From NCBI RefSeq assembly GCF_006716485.1, contig NZ_VFPD01000001.1:1935314-1999313 (forward strand): DNA of 64,000 bases. The letters are read 5' to 3'. This document shows, piece by piece, positions 45,335 to 55,599 of this stretch. Under the pieces are notes generated by a model, which saw only the letters and a program-made list of their open reading frames with translations, did no database searches and was not told the origin of the DNA. Each line of letters starts with the position of its first letter. Within the stretch, counting starts at the first letter, position 1. Origin of the DNA: Chryseobacterium aquifrigidense. Lineage in GTDB: Bacteria; Bacteroidota; Bacteroidia; Flavobacteriales; Weeksellaceae. A program made the position numbers and the translations under genes.

Positions 45335-46540
45335 TGTTTTTATATTTGTGTTTACACTTTTTATGAAGTGGATAATATGAGATAAGCAAGTACATATAAT
45401 TCTTATACCAATTTCTGCATGATTAGCATAAAAGGAATATCCGTTTGCTTAAAAAATAGAATAGAAAAAAGGCCTTTTGTTTAAGGATAAACAAAAGAAT
45501 AAAATTTTTACAGAGGCTCTATAACCTGAGATAAATGTAGTATCCTACAGATGTTTTTTCTACTTTTTTGAAGTTTAAATATATTTTATTATTCTTTCAT
45601 TTGCATTTTTTATCATTAGTGATCTGACAATTCTCTTATTAAGAATTAAACTCATTTATTTTAATGATGGTACAAATTTAATAGATGAAATCTGAAAAAT
45701 TTAATTCCTTGCGTCAAAACAAATTGTCAGTCATGTAGTATTACATCTTATTTCTGTAGTTTAAAAATTACAAACCACCATAATGAATAAACTGACAGCA
45801 GGTGTTTTACAGTACGAAGATTCCTGCTGATGCACTGTAAAAGAAAACCCTCAATAGCAGGATTTTCAAAGGTCCCGGATAAAAAATCAACTATTGCGTC
45901 ATCCAAAACAGCAGCTGCAACCAGTTCATCAACGCCTTCCGCTTCTCTTACATGACTTCTTATTGGGAAGTTCTCTTTCTGTCAAAAGCACAATTATACG
46001 TGGACCACACTTACTATTTTTTATAAAATAGAAATGAAAAATTAAACTACCTATTGAAAAATGACAATTAAAATTGTATTATATGTAGTTTTATAACTAC
46101 AGGTTAAAAAAACTCTTATAGAGAACATTTATGTACTTTTACGAAAAATATATAATTGATAATATATTGACAAAAATAATAGAGAGTTACTGCCAATTTT
46201 TAAGAGAATTCATCTTTTAAAAATAAAAATCAACTATTTACCTGTCTGATATTGATTTTATTCTATAACAGATGTCATTAATCATAATTATCAATTATCA
46301 AAAACTATTCAACAGAATATCAAAACAAATAAGCTGCGAATCATCAAAGAATGCAAAGTTTAGCAGGTATTTAATTATCCTCTACAGCTTACTCTGAAAG
46401 CCTTGGAAATTGAGACAACTATCATTTTAAATGTAAAAGCATCTGGTTTTACAATGACACTCGATACTTCTACCGGCTTTTAAAATTGCAAATTTTTACA
46501 ATTCTATACCATGAATACTTTATAATGACAAGTATTAAAA
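45335..46540. other. Gene-poor AT-rich region between the paralogous kinase loci
   Basis: About 1.2 kb. The only coding-like signal is a minus-strand open frame at 45748-45981 without a start codon (see that entry). The rest is AT-rich and has no promoter box that I would defend. Confidence 0.45.
45748..45981 (-). pseudogene. Possible decayed gene fragment, no start codon
   Basis: The frame reads about 77 residues including NFPIRSHVREAEGVDELVAA and VLDDAIVDFLSGTFENPAIE, with good codon balance compared with its AT-rich surroundings. It has no ATG, GTG or TTG in a sensible place and is preceded by a stop. The protein family is not recognised. Confidence 0.3.
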
Positions 46541-49528
46541 ATGTTTTACAAACAACTTATAGTTCTATTTTTCATCAATATACAACTGTATTGCAGCCAA
46601 CAGACGGCTTCGGTATGGTATGATACAGATAGAGGACTTCCTCAGAACAGCGTAAAGGATATTATTAAGGACAGGTACGGATTTATCTGGATCAGCACAG
46701 AAAATGGTTTGGTACGTTATGACGGAAATAATTTTGTCACCTATAATCATCTTAACTTTAAAAATAACAGATTTACCTCTTTTTTTGGAAATGCAAAGAA
46801 AGATACTATTTATATTACAACAGCTTTTGATGAAAATATTGCATTAATATCCAAAAGAAATGTAAGTATTCTGAGTCATCAACTTGGCTGCCTTCAAAGA
46901 GTATTACGCGAAAGCAGATCGAACCTTATTTTTACTAAGAATACAATAGAGGATAAGTTTGAGGATACCGATTTCTTTATTTATTTTGGTAAGAACAACT
47001 ATTATCATTTGCTGCATGACGGGACAATACAATATAGGAATAACAAAATTACAACGCTGAAAAATCTTCGTCAAAGTTATATTTCAGATACATTTTGTTT
47101 TGACAAAACTATTTTTATTATTTGCAGATCTTCAAAAAAAATAATTAAAATTTCTCCAACCCGGATCACTTATCTGGATGCACCTGAAATTTTTTTTAAG
47201 AACGATACCAAAGTATACTGGAGCCAGGTAAACAATCAATCCTTTATCATCCAGAATCACATGTTGTATAGAGTACATTACGAATACAATAACTTCAGTT
47301 TAAAAAAATTAACAGATTATGACCTTAATAAAAATTCTTTATCTTCCATCTATCATGACGAAGCGAACAATAAGCTGTACCTGGGTACATTATCTGATGG
47401 ATTGAATGTCATAAAATTCAACAATTTCCATGTTTCCAATAAATCGGATAAATCTTATGAAAATATTTTTTACTCCATACTTCCTTTTGGAAAGGATAAG
47501 GTCATTAATTCCTTAGGGGATGTATACAATAAAACCGGGCTGGTAAAACAGTATCATTTTAACACAACCAATCATTTTTTTTTACTGTATGATACTCATC
47601 AGAATATTCTTGTTCAGCAGAGATCAGGCTTAAGACGTTTTTTCAAACAGTCTGATTATTCTGAAAAAGAAAATCTTATTTTTAAAAATGAACCCTCCCG
47701 TGCCTGGAAACTGAAAAATTATTTTATTGTAACATTTCACAAACCTATTTTAAAATCTACGCTTTCCCTTTATAAAGATTCCAGTTTCAAAAAGTCGTTT
47801 TTACAGTTTTCCATTCCCAATATTATAACCACTGTGCATGAATATGGGCGTAATAAATGGCTGATAGGTACGAGAGATGCCTTGTATTCAGTAGAAGGAC
47901 CTTCTTTTAGTCCTAAAAAAATTTCTACACAGTCATTACATGTAAGGGAAATTACAAAAACAAAAGATGGAAATGTTTGGATCATGACCCAGGGAAATGG
48001 CTTCTTTCTATACAAAAAGGGTCAGCTCATTAAAATGCCTGAAGATGAAAACGGATATCTTTTATTTTCGCACACCATTTTAGAAGACAAAAAAGGTTTT
48101 CTCTGGATCAGCACCAACAATGGTTTATTCAAGGTACTGAAAAGCAGCCTGCTGCAATATTCTACAGACAAAAAAACGTTACCCAGCTATTACCGGTACA
48201 GCAAAGAAGACGGTTTTAATACGAATGAGTTCAATGGAGGATTTTCTCCAAGTGCGGCAGCCCTCCCCAATGGAAATTTTGTATTTCCTTCTATCAAAGG
48301 TCTTGTATTTTTTGATCCTGAAAAAATAAGAAGCTATTATCCTAAAAACTTCTTTTTAGAGAGGGTTATATTCTATGATTACAAAAGTAGGATACAGGGA
48401 CAGAATATTAATCTGGAAAACAATTTTTATAAAGCGGTCATTTTAATAGATGTTCCTTATTATGCCAACAGGGCTAATTTGGTTATTGAAGGAAAACTGA
48501 AAGGTTCCAAGAATGAAAAATGGGAAAGGGTAAGCAGCGATGGCAAATATTATATCGCCAACCTGGAGCCGGGACAATATCAGCTTATGGTGAGGGTACT
48601 GACCTCTCCGAAAGGGAAATACATTTATAAAACAATTAATGTCAATGTAAAACATCTGTTTCACCAGACATTGATCTTTAAATTATTCATTATCTTGCTA
48701 TTAGCACTTATTGTATTGACCCTCATTAAAATAAGAATAAAAAGGCAGGAACAGAAAAAAAGAGAACTTGAAGAAATTATCGCCATAAGAACCCGGAAAC
48801 TTTCAAAGACCGTCTCCAAGCTGGAGGATACCAAGGAACAGCTCCGAAAAGAAAGTGTACAGCAGAAAAAACTTCTGGAAACGATAAGCCATGACATCAT
48901 TACGCCCATAAAGTTTTTATCCATTACCGCCCAAAAACTCTATGAAACAGACGAGCACGACCATTACATACAAAAGAAACATTTTGAAAGTTTCTACAAA
49001 TCTTCTGTAGAGTTTTACAATTTCGTGAAGACCTTAAAGGAATATGCAGAGATTTATAATGTCTGTGAAAAAAATGAGCAGTATAACGTCTACGAAGTTG
49101 CGGAAGCTAAAAAAGCTCTTTTTGAAGTTGCTGCCAAAGAGCAAAACACTCTTATTGTCAACAATATTAAAAACCCGACTTATTCGAAAAACAACCAGAA
49201 TGTGATTGCGGTTATCATTCATAATCTCATCGACAATGCTATTAAAAATACCACCAATGGAGTTATAGAACTTTCGACGACTGAAGATATCACTACTTTT
49301 TTCCTGGAGGTAAAAGATACGGGTAAAGGAATGAGCCGGGAACAGATGACCTATTATGAAAAACTTCAGGATAATATTGAAAATGAAAAGCTGGTTTTAC
49401 AAAAATACAGTTTAGGGTTACACCTTATCCTTCAGCTGCTCATGATGATCAATGGTAAAATTGAGTTCAAAAACAATACTCCAAAAGGAACTGTTGTATC
49501 CATTAAAATTAAAAAAAAATATGACTAG
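46541..49528 (+). CDS. Beta-propeller sensor histidine kinase 2 (paralogue of 40452-43460)
   Basis: 995 residues, collinear with kinase 1: leader, propeller, Y_Y_Y domain, membrane helix (about 710-732), coiled coil, and kinase core with SHDIITPIKFLS, VIIHNLIDNAIKNT and DTGKGMS. From about residue 400 onward the two proteins are nearly identical, often also in DNA. Residues about 60-390 of the propeller differ a great deal, so the copies probably detect different ligands but feed similar outputs. The stop overlaps the regulator gene by 8 bases, as in copy 1. Confidence 0.92.
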   Translation: MFYKQLIVLFFINIQLYCSQQTASVWYDTDRGLPQNSVKDIIKDRYGFIWISTENGLVRYDGNNFVTYNHLNFKNNRFTSFFGNAKKDTIYITTAFDENIALISKRNVSILSHQLGCLQRVLRESRSNLIFTKNTIEDKFEDTDFFIYFGKNNYYHLLHDGTIQYRNNKITTLKNLRQSYISDTFCFDKTIFIICRSSKKIIKISPTRITYLDAPEIFFKNDTKVYWSQVNNQSFIIQNHMLYRVHYEYNNFSLKKLTDYDLNKNSLSSIYHDEANNKLYLGTLSDGLNVIKFNNFHVSNKSDKSYENIFYSILPFGKDKVINSLGDVYNKTGLVKQYHFNTTNHFFLLYDTHQNILVQQRSGLRRFFKQSDYSEKENLIFKNEPSRAWKLKNYFIVTFHKPILKSTLSLYKDSSFKKSFLQFSIPNIITTVHEYGRNKWLIGTRDALYSVEGPSFSPKKISTQSLHVREITKTKDGNVWIMTQGNGFFLYKKGQLIKMPEDENGYLLFSHTILEDKKGFLWISTNNGLFKVLKSSLLQYSTDKKTLPSYYRYSKEDGFNTNEFNGGFSPSAAALPNGNFVFPSIKGLVFFDPEKIRSYYPKNFFLERVIFYDYKSRIQGQNINLENNFYKAVILIDVPYYANRANLVIEGKLKGSKNEKWERVSSDGKYYIANLEPGQYQLMVRVLTSPKGKYIYKTINVNVKHLFHQTLIFKLFIILLLALIVLTLIKIRIKRQEQKKRELEEIIAIRTRKLSKTVSKLEDTKEQLRKESVQQKKLLETISHDIITPIKFLSITAQKLYETDEHDHYIQKKHFESFYKSSVEFYNFVKTLKEYAEIYNVCEKNEQYNVYEVAEAKKALFEVAAKEQNTLIVNNIKNPTYSKNNQNVIAVIIHNLIDNAIKNTTNGVIELSTTEDITTFFLEVKDTGKGMSREQMTYYEKLQDNIENEKLVLQKYSLGLHLILQLLMMINGKIEFKNNTPKGTVVSIKIKKKYD

Positions 49529-50156
49529 AAAAATTATTATTGCAGACGATCATTTTGTCGTAAGATTAGGCACTACTCTGATTTTGGAATCACACTACAA
49601 AGATGTGAAAATTTCATATGCTGAATCCTACACAGAGCTTACGGATAAGTTATATGCAGCACAATTCGATCTATTAATTCTGGATATCAATATGCCGGAA
49701 AGCAAATATCTGAGTATGATTGGTGAAATAAAAACAATACAGCCTGATCTTAAAATCCTGGTCTTTTCAGTATATGACAATGATATTGCCGTACAATATA
49801 TCATTGAAGGAGCGGATGGTTACATTAATAAATTATCGGATGAAAATAATATCCTGGAAGCCGTTCAGCAAATCTTTGAAACCGGAAATTATTACTCCCC
49901 GGAGATTGTAAAAAAACTCGTTTCTTCAGCTAAAAAAGACACTCCCATCAACCCACTGGAAACATTATCCGAAAGGGAAAAAGAAATATTTGATCTCCTT
50001 GTGAAAGGGTATGGGAATATTGAAGTATCAAACGAACTCAACCTTCACCTTTCTACGGTGAGCACTTATAAGGCAAGAATTTACAAAAAACTGAATATAA
50101 AGAATACTGTTGATCTTGTGAGATTGGGAGACCGCAATCAGGCCTATAAAAAATAA
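49521..50156 (+). CDS. NarL/LuxR-type response regulator 2
   Basis: 211 residues from ATG 49521 (MTRKIIIADDHFVVRLG). The longer frame to 49452 lies inside the kinase gene. It is nearly identical to regulator 1, with phospho-Asp in LLILDINMPES, Lys in NKLSDEN, and the same HTH except EVSNELN for EISNELN. The DNA-recognition helix is unchanged, so both regulators probably bind the same sites. The next gene downstream is a dicarboxylate transporter after 336 bases. Confidence 0.94.
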   Translation: MTRKIIIADDHFVVRLGTTLILESHYKDVKISYAESYTELTDKLYAAQFDLLILDINMPESKYLSMIGEIKTIQPDLKILVFSVYDNDIAVQYIIEGADGYINKLSDENNILEAVQQIFETGNYYSPEIVKKLVSSAKKDTPINPLETLSEREKEIFDLLVKGYGNIEVSNELNLHLSTVSTYKARIYKKLNIKNTVDLVRLGDRNQAYKK

Positions 50157-50492
50157 CTAAAATCATCGTACTTATTTTAAACATGAGGTTTTATTGTATT
50201 GTTTACTCTGCTCATATTCCCTGTGAAAATCTTAATTACAGAAGACCGTAGAGAATGATAATCAACATTATGGATTAAATGAAAAATGAAGATTATGGCT
50301 GTGAGGTCAATCGGAGGCTCAAATAACATTTCAAAAAATTGAAACTTTTTCTAAACCTTTACTACTTTCTTATTTCCATACCAGGATAAGAACTGTTTTC
50401 AGGAAGAGGATGCCCTCCTATATTCTTTTTTACTCAGATTCAATACTATATTATCCTATAATACAGCACTTTACAACTATTACAATAATCTT
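50157..50492. other. Intergenic region before dctA
   Basis: 336 bases with no ORF of note and no clear terminator. No strong TATATTTG box was seen. It could contain a site for the NarL-type regulators. Confidence 0.4.
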
Positions 50493-51764
50493 ATGAAATC
50501 AAAAAAAATTTATCAGCAGCTTTATTTTCAGGTTGTTATTGCTATCATTGGCGGAGTAATTTTAGGCCGGTTTTATCCTGAAATTGGTGAGAAAATGAAA
50601 CCCTTGGGTGACGGTTTTATCAGGCTGGTTAAAATGATTATTGCACCGGTTATTTTTATTACTCTTACATTGGGAATTGCTCACATGACAGACCTTGCAA
50701 AAGTGGGCAGGATTGCTCTAAAATCAATGATTTATTTTCTTACCTTCTCTACCCTGGCACTTTTCATTGGGCTTATTGTAGGAAATCTGCTACAGCCCGG
50801 ATCCGGATTAAACATAGATCCGGCTAATCTCTCCGGTGATATTTCTCAATATCAGCAGAAAGCGCATGGAACAACAATCACGGAATTTCTCACCAATATT
50901 ATTCCCGACACTTTGTTGAGCCCCCTGGTGGGTGATAATATTCTTCAGATCCTATTGGTTTCAATTTTAATGGGGGTTGCTTTGGTATTAACCAAAGATA
51001 AAAGCCAGAGTATCATCAATTTTTTGCAGGATTTATCGGCACCTGTTTTTAAAATTGTTCATATACTGATGAAGCTTGCTCCTATTGGGGCTTTTGGAGC
51101 AATGGCATTTACGATCGGAAAATATGGTCTTTATTCTGTTTTAAATCTTATTTTTTTGGTAGGTACTTTTTATTTCGCTTCCCTTCTGTTTGTCATTGTC
51201 ATTTTAGGGGCTGTGGCGTGGTATAATGGATTTAATATTTTCAAACTCATCATTTATCTTAAAGAAGAAGTTCTTATGGTATTGGGAACCAGCTCTTCAG
51301 AATCTGCCCTGCCCGGGATTATGGAAAAGCTTGAAAAAGCAGGCTGCTCAAAAACTATTGTAGGTTTTGTAGTCCCTACCGGTTATTCTTTTAATCTTGA
51401 CGGAACCAATATTTATATGACTCTTGCTTCACTCTTTATTGCCCAGGCTCTCAATATCCAACTATCAATCGAAAAACAGCTGGTTCTACTTCTGGTTGCT
51501 ATGTTAAGTTCCAAGGGTTCAGCAGGAGTAACAGGAGCCGGTTTTGTTACTTTGGCCGCCACATTGGCTGTTGTACCTGAAATTCCTATTGCCGGAATGA
51601 CTCTGATTTTAGGAATTGATAAATTTATGAGTGAATGCAGAGCTGTCACCAATGTTATTGGCAATTCTGTGGCTACCGTTGTTGTGGCTAACTGGGAGAA
51701 TCAACTTGACAAAAAGCAGCTTCAGCTATGCCTTAGCCATCCCAATAAAGATCTTACTGAATAA
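50493..51764 (+). CDS. dctA: C4-dicarboxylate transporter (DAACS/DctA family)
   Basis: 423 residues, a sodium or proton symporter of the DAACS family in the inner membrane. Motifs are [22 protein letters not shown] near the start, the HP1 Ser-rich loop [16 protein letters not shown] (about 268-283), [18 protein letters not shown] (about 292-309, substrate/sodium site), and [14 protein letters not shown] (about 336-349). The length is normal. It is expected to take up succinate, fumarate or malate. Control by the adjacent kinase/regulator pair is possible from position only. Confidence 0.9.
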   Translation: MKSKKIYQQLYFQVVIAIIGGVILGRFYPEIGEKMKPLGDGFIRLVKMIIAPVIFITLTLGIAHMTDLAKVGRIALKSMIYFLTFSTLALFIGLIVGNLLQPGSGLNIDPANLSGDISQYQQKAHGTTITEFLTNIIPDTLLSPLVGDNILQILLVSILMGVALVLTKDKSQSIINFLQDLSAPVFKIVHILMKLAPIGAFGAMAFTIGKYGLYSVLNLIFLVGTFYFASLLFVIVILGAVAWYNGFNIFKLIIYLKEEVLMVLGTSSSESALPGIMEKLEKAGCSKTIVGFVVPTGYSFNLDGTNIYMTLASLFIAQALNIQLSIEKQLVLLLVAMLSSKGSAGVTGAGFVTLAATLAVVPEIPIAGMTLILGIDKFMSECRAVTNVIGNSVATVVVANWENQLDKKQLQLCLSHPNKDLTE

Positions 51765-51797
51765 AAAAGTATGACCTATCCCTTTTAATAATAATCG

Positions 51798-51869
51798 CTT
51801 CGACAGGCTCAGCCTGACAGCTTAAAAATTTCGATTGGTATTAAAGGTGTGACCCTGAGCCCATCGAAG
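51798..51869. repeat. REP-like inverted repeat after dctA
   Basis: CTTCGACAGGCTCAG (51798-51812) and CTGAGCCCATCGAAG (51855-51869) form a 15-bp stem with two mismatches around a 42-base loop. Sequences of this kind (CTTCGACAGGCTCAG) recur between genes in many flavobacterial genomes. Confidence 0.75.
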
Positions 51870-51960
51870 GGCTATCAATAAGAAAACATTTTTAATCGTT
51901 AATATGGAGCAGTAATTAAAAAGACTGGTTAAAAAAAAGTATTTCAATATTTAACTTTAT

Positions 51961-51996
51961 AAAGCCCGGTTTTTAACATTTTAAAACCGGGCTTTT
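51961..51996. terminator. Strong bidirectional terminator
   Basis: A 13-bp perfect stem AAAGCCCGGTTTT / AAAACCGGGCTTT, about 195 bases after dctA. It is probably the true end of the dctA transcript, with the REP-like repeat inside the 3' region. Confidence 0.85.
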
Positions 51997-52211
51997 ACAA
52001 CTCTAAACTTTTAGTAATCACAACAAAAACTTCATCCATGTCATTAAATAACTACAACTCTGATAGCCTTTTAAACTATATAATTCTATAGCTTTGCTTC
52101 AAACATCAGAAGTTATTTTGCTTATACCTATTTCTATTGACAAGCCTTAAATAAGCATTCATTAAACATTCATTCTATTTAGCTACCTGTATTTTTAGAT
52201 GATACAGGATT

Positions 52212-52236
52212 AAGATGAGCTCAATGAGCTCATCTT
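52212..52236 (+). terminator. Hairpin AAGATGAGCT, copy 1
   Basis: AAGATGAGCT / AGCTCATCTT, 10 bp perfect with loop caatg, then TCTGTTT. There is no ORF before it. Confidence 0.6.
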
Positions 52237-52585
52237 TCTGTTTATCCTTCCGTAAAACAACAACTACATCATATAACAATTTATAACTTCATAGATATAG
52301 TTTAATGTCTACAACTTATATTTCTTATTACTAAGCTATTTCAATAATTTTGTCAAACATTAAATTGTTTATGTATACTGTACTGTTAATACTGAAGGTA
52401 AATAAAAGTTAGAAGGACTTCTTTGAGTACAAAACTATATCTGCATGGTCAATTTCCGATTTTTAATACTATACCATTATTCATAATATAAATTCATCAT
52501 TTTAAGCTTTAAGGTATATAAGTCGGAATAAGCCAGGAGACTTTTAAAGATATAGCATAGTATTATTAGTATTTAAGTGTACAAT

Positions 52586-52618
52586 GAAAGATGGGCGTTT
52601 TGCTCATCTTTCTTTTTT
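52586..52618 (+). terminator. Hairpin AAGATGGGC, copy 2
   Basis: GAAAGATGGGC / GCTCATCTTTC, 11 bp with one wobble pair, then TTTTTT. It has the same core as the hairpin at 52212. Confidence 0.7.
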
Positions 52619-53179
52619 CACCATTCATTCTAGCTGCTTGGATAGCATTTACTATATGAAACCACGGAACCAAAAGACATCTCCAATTAAGATGACTGAC
52701 AGTAAAATAGTGGATTTTAAACTGAAAAGTGAAGCTACAAGCTTTGGGAGAAAAAGAATATCTTGAATGGTTTTGTTATCATAGACACAAACACAAAAGG
52801 ATCACCAGAAACTCCCTTTCTTTGAGTCTACTCGTCAAAGTGGGAAGATATGATCATCTCATTTAAAGAGACGAGTGTAAGCGATATTAAGACCTAATCA
52901 AAGAAGATCTATGGTATCGAAATCTACTTCCTCGATTGCTATGATACATGTAGATATAAAACATATTGATGCCGCTTCCACAAAGGAAGCGGCCAAAAAA
53001 CACTTTGGATCATTACCATCCAATGCAGTACATATTTATATGCTTTCAAATCCTGCAGAAATAATTGAGCCCCTTACAACAGCAATATATATACTATTTT
53101 TCTGCTAAAATAATCTCCTATTATTAATTCAAAATATCCTTTATTTTCAGACAAAAAACATTTATTATTTGATAAATTT

Positions 53180-54037
53180 TTATATTTCTTTATTCTGGAT
53201 ATTATATTGTTCTCCGATATAGTTCCATAAAGTAGTATTTATAGGCCTTAATATATTATTGCATGTGTTGGAAGCATTTTCTCTCAGTACGATGATGGCT
53301 GCGTGCCTTGAGAGCTGGTCACCAGATTCAATAACTTTCAACAGATCTGAGGTAATCTCTTTAGTGACAAATCCGTCCGTCAACCGCCAGATCTCCGGAG
53401 ATACGGTTTTCCCAGCAGACCACCTTTCGCGAATAAAATTGTTGGCGATGAAAGCCAGTTTTCCATTGTTACGCAAATCCAAATTGGTGATTTGATAGAG
53501 CGGACGTTTCATAAACAATGCTTTAAGGACCAATTGATTCCAGGAATCCATAGGCAGGTATTTGGCTGCAAAAGGGTTTAAAATAGCGATGGAATCAAAA
53601 ACAGAAGTGATATGGGTTGTAATACCCTCTTCAACAAGGGGAACAAACTCACAGGCATTTTCAAGGAAGAAAATTCCCTTGTAGATACTGATCAGTTCGC
53701 TGATATCTGCTGGCTGCATAAGCTTTTTTACGACAGCTACATTCTGATCTTCAGGAATACAAAGCATCAGTAAACATTGGCAGAACTGTTGAAGGTTCCA
53801 TTGGCCGGAAGTAAGGCCTGGATACAGTTTTTCAAGGTTTATTTTCTCAGATGAGCTCCATTCCGGTGAAACCGATGGAATCATTTCTGGAATCCGTCTG
53901 AAGTTCTGAAAGAAAAGGGTTTCATTTTCATATATCATCATAGTTTTCATCCAATCCATCTGGTCTTTCGGAAGCCTGGTCCGGATCAGTGCGTATATTA
54001 TTTCGCAGGAATTATTTTTAAAAGTATGCTCTGTCAT
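53180..54037 (-). CDS. EboA-domain protein
   Basis: 285 residues, cytoplasmic. The central and C-terminal parts match the EboA family: AILNPFAAKYLPMDSWNQLVLKAL, RPLYQITNLDLRNNGKLAFIANNFIRERW, and SAGKTVSPEIWRLTDGFV. EboA normally belongs to the eboABCDEF set, which is linked to export or prenylation of secondary metabolites in cyanobacteria, algae and Bacteroidota. None of eboB-F is visible within 10 kb here. It is on the same strand as the conjugation genes, 88 bases after the VirB6-like gene, so it may be cargo of the element. The function in isolation is unknown. Confidence 0.78.
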   Translation of the reverse strand: MTEHTFKNNSCEIIYALIRTRLPKDQMDWMKTMMIYENETLFFQNFRRIPEMIPSVSPEWSSSEKINLEKLYPGLTSGQWNLQQFCQCLLMLCIPEDQNVAVVKKLMQPADISELISIYKGIFFLENACEFVPLVEEGITTHITSVFDSIAILNPFAAKYLPMDSWNQLVLKALFMKRPLYQITNLDLRNNGKLAFIANNFIRERWSAGKTVSPEIWRLTDGFVTKEITSDLLKVIESGDQLSRHAAIIVLRENASNTCNNILRPINTTLWNYIGEQYNIQNKEI

Positions 54038-54125
54038 CTCAGAGTAGTGTTTTTTGAATTGTTATTTAATGGTAGATGTAGGAATGACCTCTTAATTAAA
54101 AATAAATACATCTCTTTCATATGTA

Positions 54126-54968
54126 TTATTTTCCCCGTAATTTATCATAAGCTTTTCCAGGTAAACCTCTCAGAACAGAACCGGCCTTATTACTAAATCT
54201 GTTACCTGATTCAGGATCTACCAAAAGATTAGCAAATTGTGGAACTTTTAGTATCATAAGTATCATGATAACCTGAAGAGCAATAGAAAGGAGAACATTA
54301 GTAAATTCTGTATTTCCAACAGGCAAAAGAACTATAATCACTTTCAGAATCGTTAATATGGGCTCCCACAGCAATATAGACAGGAAGCCAAAGAACCATG
54401 TCTTCAGAATTCTTTCATTAGATATAATAAGTGAAAACGGTAAGACAATCATTCCCAAAACATAATAGACAAATATCATCAGTAATTGCCTCATTAAAAT
54501 GTACCCTCCAACAATAGAAGCAACAAAATAAATAATGATGTGAAACAGTTCTAAAAAAGGATTGACCTGCAGTACATCATACACTCCATTCCCATCTGCT
54601 CCTGTTCCCTGCACATGGGTTATCCCCCTTTGGAATGCCTGTTCAAAATCAGCAGGGCTACGTCCTGTCACTTTATAGGCACCGTGTTTTATGATCTCTG
54701 ATAAAATATCTACCGTATCAAATAATAATAATTTGACCAGGGGAATGTATAAAGTAATAGCCATAAGAGTAAGAATGGGCCTTAACAGTGCATCACGTCC
54801 AATCTTTTCATCCGGATCCGACATTGCTTTCATCACTTTGTACCCGACAAAAACAAATGTAAATGTAACGGCTATGAGCAGCACATACGGTCTCGTCTCG
54901 TTAATAAACAGGTCAAATCTGGTTTGAAGAATTGTCCTGTATTGATTTAGAATTTCTTGTATTGTCAT
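54126..54968 (-). CDS. VirB6/TraJ-like conjugation membrane protein
   Basis: 280 residues with about six membrane helices (LLIAVTFTFVFVGYKVM near 30; ILTLMAITLYIPLVKLLLF near 66; LFHIIIYFVASIVGGYILM near 145; LLMIFVYYVLGMIVLPFSLII near 166; FFGFLSILLWEPILTILKVIIVLL near 200; LSIALQVIMILMILKV near 232). It ends in a short basic tail. The layout matches the VirB6/TrbL-type inner-membrane part of type IV secretion systems, as in TraJ of Bacteroidota conjugative transposons. It follows five small exported-protein genes on the same strand. Confidence 0.75.
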   Translation of the reverse strand: MTIQEILNQYRTILQTRFDLFINETRPYVLLIAVTFTFVFVGYKVMKAMSDPDEKIGRDALLRPILTLMAITLYIPLVKLLLFDTVDILSEIIKHGAYKVTGRSPADFEQAFQRGITHVQGTGADGNGVYDVLQVNPFLELFHIIIYFVASIVGGYILMRQLLMIFVYYVLGMIVLPFSLIISNERILKTWFFGFLSILLWEPILTILKVIIVLLPVGNTEFTNVLLSIALQVIMILMILKVPQFANLLVDPESGNRFSNKAGSVLRGLPGKAYDKLRGK

Positions 54969-55020
54969 TTACTTTGTATTTTTTAACATCACTGATTTTT
55001 GTATGTTGTAAATCTTACTA

Positions 55021-55599
55021 CTATTTAATTAAGACTTTATTGATTACCGATATGGATTGCAGATCTTTCTTTATAGACAAAACAGTGGCTCTGATTTTCA
55101 AAATCCTTGTTAAAAGCTTTCCAAAAACAGTATAAAACTGTCCTAAACCTCCGGAAAGAAGTCCTGATGCTAGATATCCCCTATAGTCACTTTCGGCTTC
55201 CTCTAAGTATCTGTTTTCAATGGCCAGCTCTTCGGATTTCTTTCCCAGGGAATGTTTAATAAATAATGGATTGTATTTGATGATGCTGATCACCTTTCTG
55301 AGATCTTTTATATCTGTTTTGGTAATTTCAATCGTAGCGATAGCGGCAGCAGCAAGTGCAAGGCTCTGCAGACTTTTAATGCTCTTTTTGTCATCAATCT
55401 CTTTTTCCAGCTTTATAAGTTTTTCAAACAGCTCATTTTGTTTATCTTTTAAAACAATTTCTGCTGCTAATCCTCCAATAATTCCAGTTTTGGTTCCTGC
55501 AACGGTATAATCATTAATATCAAAAGACCAGGTCTGTGTATAAAAAAAACTAAAGCTAAAAAGAAGCAGGAATGCGGATATTGGTTTAATATGTTTCAT
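55021..55599 (-). CDS. Exported helical protein of the conjugation operon (unknown 5)
   Basis: 192 residues. A signal peptide (to about residue 22) is followed by a mostly helical protein with an Ala-rich hydrophobic stretch (SLALAAAAIATIEI near 82-95). The start overlaps the upstream gene's end by 14 bases, which indicates translational coupling. No domain is recognised. From its place next to the VirB6-like gene it may be a VirB5-like periplasmic component of the transfer apparatus. Confidence 0.65.
   Translation of the reverse strand: MKHIKPISAFLLLFSFSFFYTQTWSFDINDYTVAGTKTGIIGGLAAEIVLKDKQNELFEKLIKLEKEIDDKKSIKSLQSLALAAAAIATIEITKTDIKDLRKVISIIKYNPLFIKHSLGKKSEELAIENRYLEEAESDYRGYLASGLLSGGLGQFYTVFGKLLTRILKIRATVLSIKKDLQSISVINKVLIK

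Larger units (their letters stand above)
51997..53179. other. Degenerate region at the edge of the conjugative element
   Basis: About 1.2 kb without a convincing gene. Two short frames (52584-52766 and 52911-53108) have no family resemblance and are interrupted. Pieces such as KEYLEWFCYHRHKHKRITR (from about 52750, another frame) look like broken coding DNA. Two related hairpins stand at 52212-52236 and 52586-52618. This may be the border zone between chromosome and conjugative element. Confidence 0.45.

Noticed and set aside
52911-53108. 65-codon frame in the degenerate region
   Set aside because: No recognised family; it is surrounded by interrupted frames, so it is treated as part of decayed DNA.
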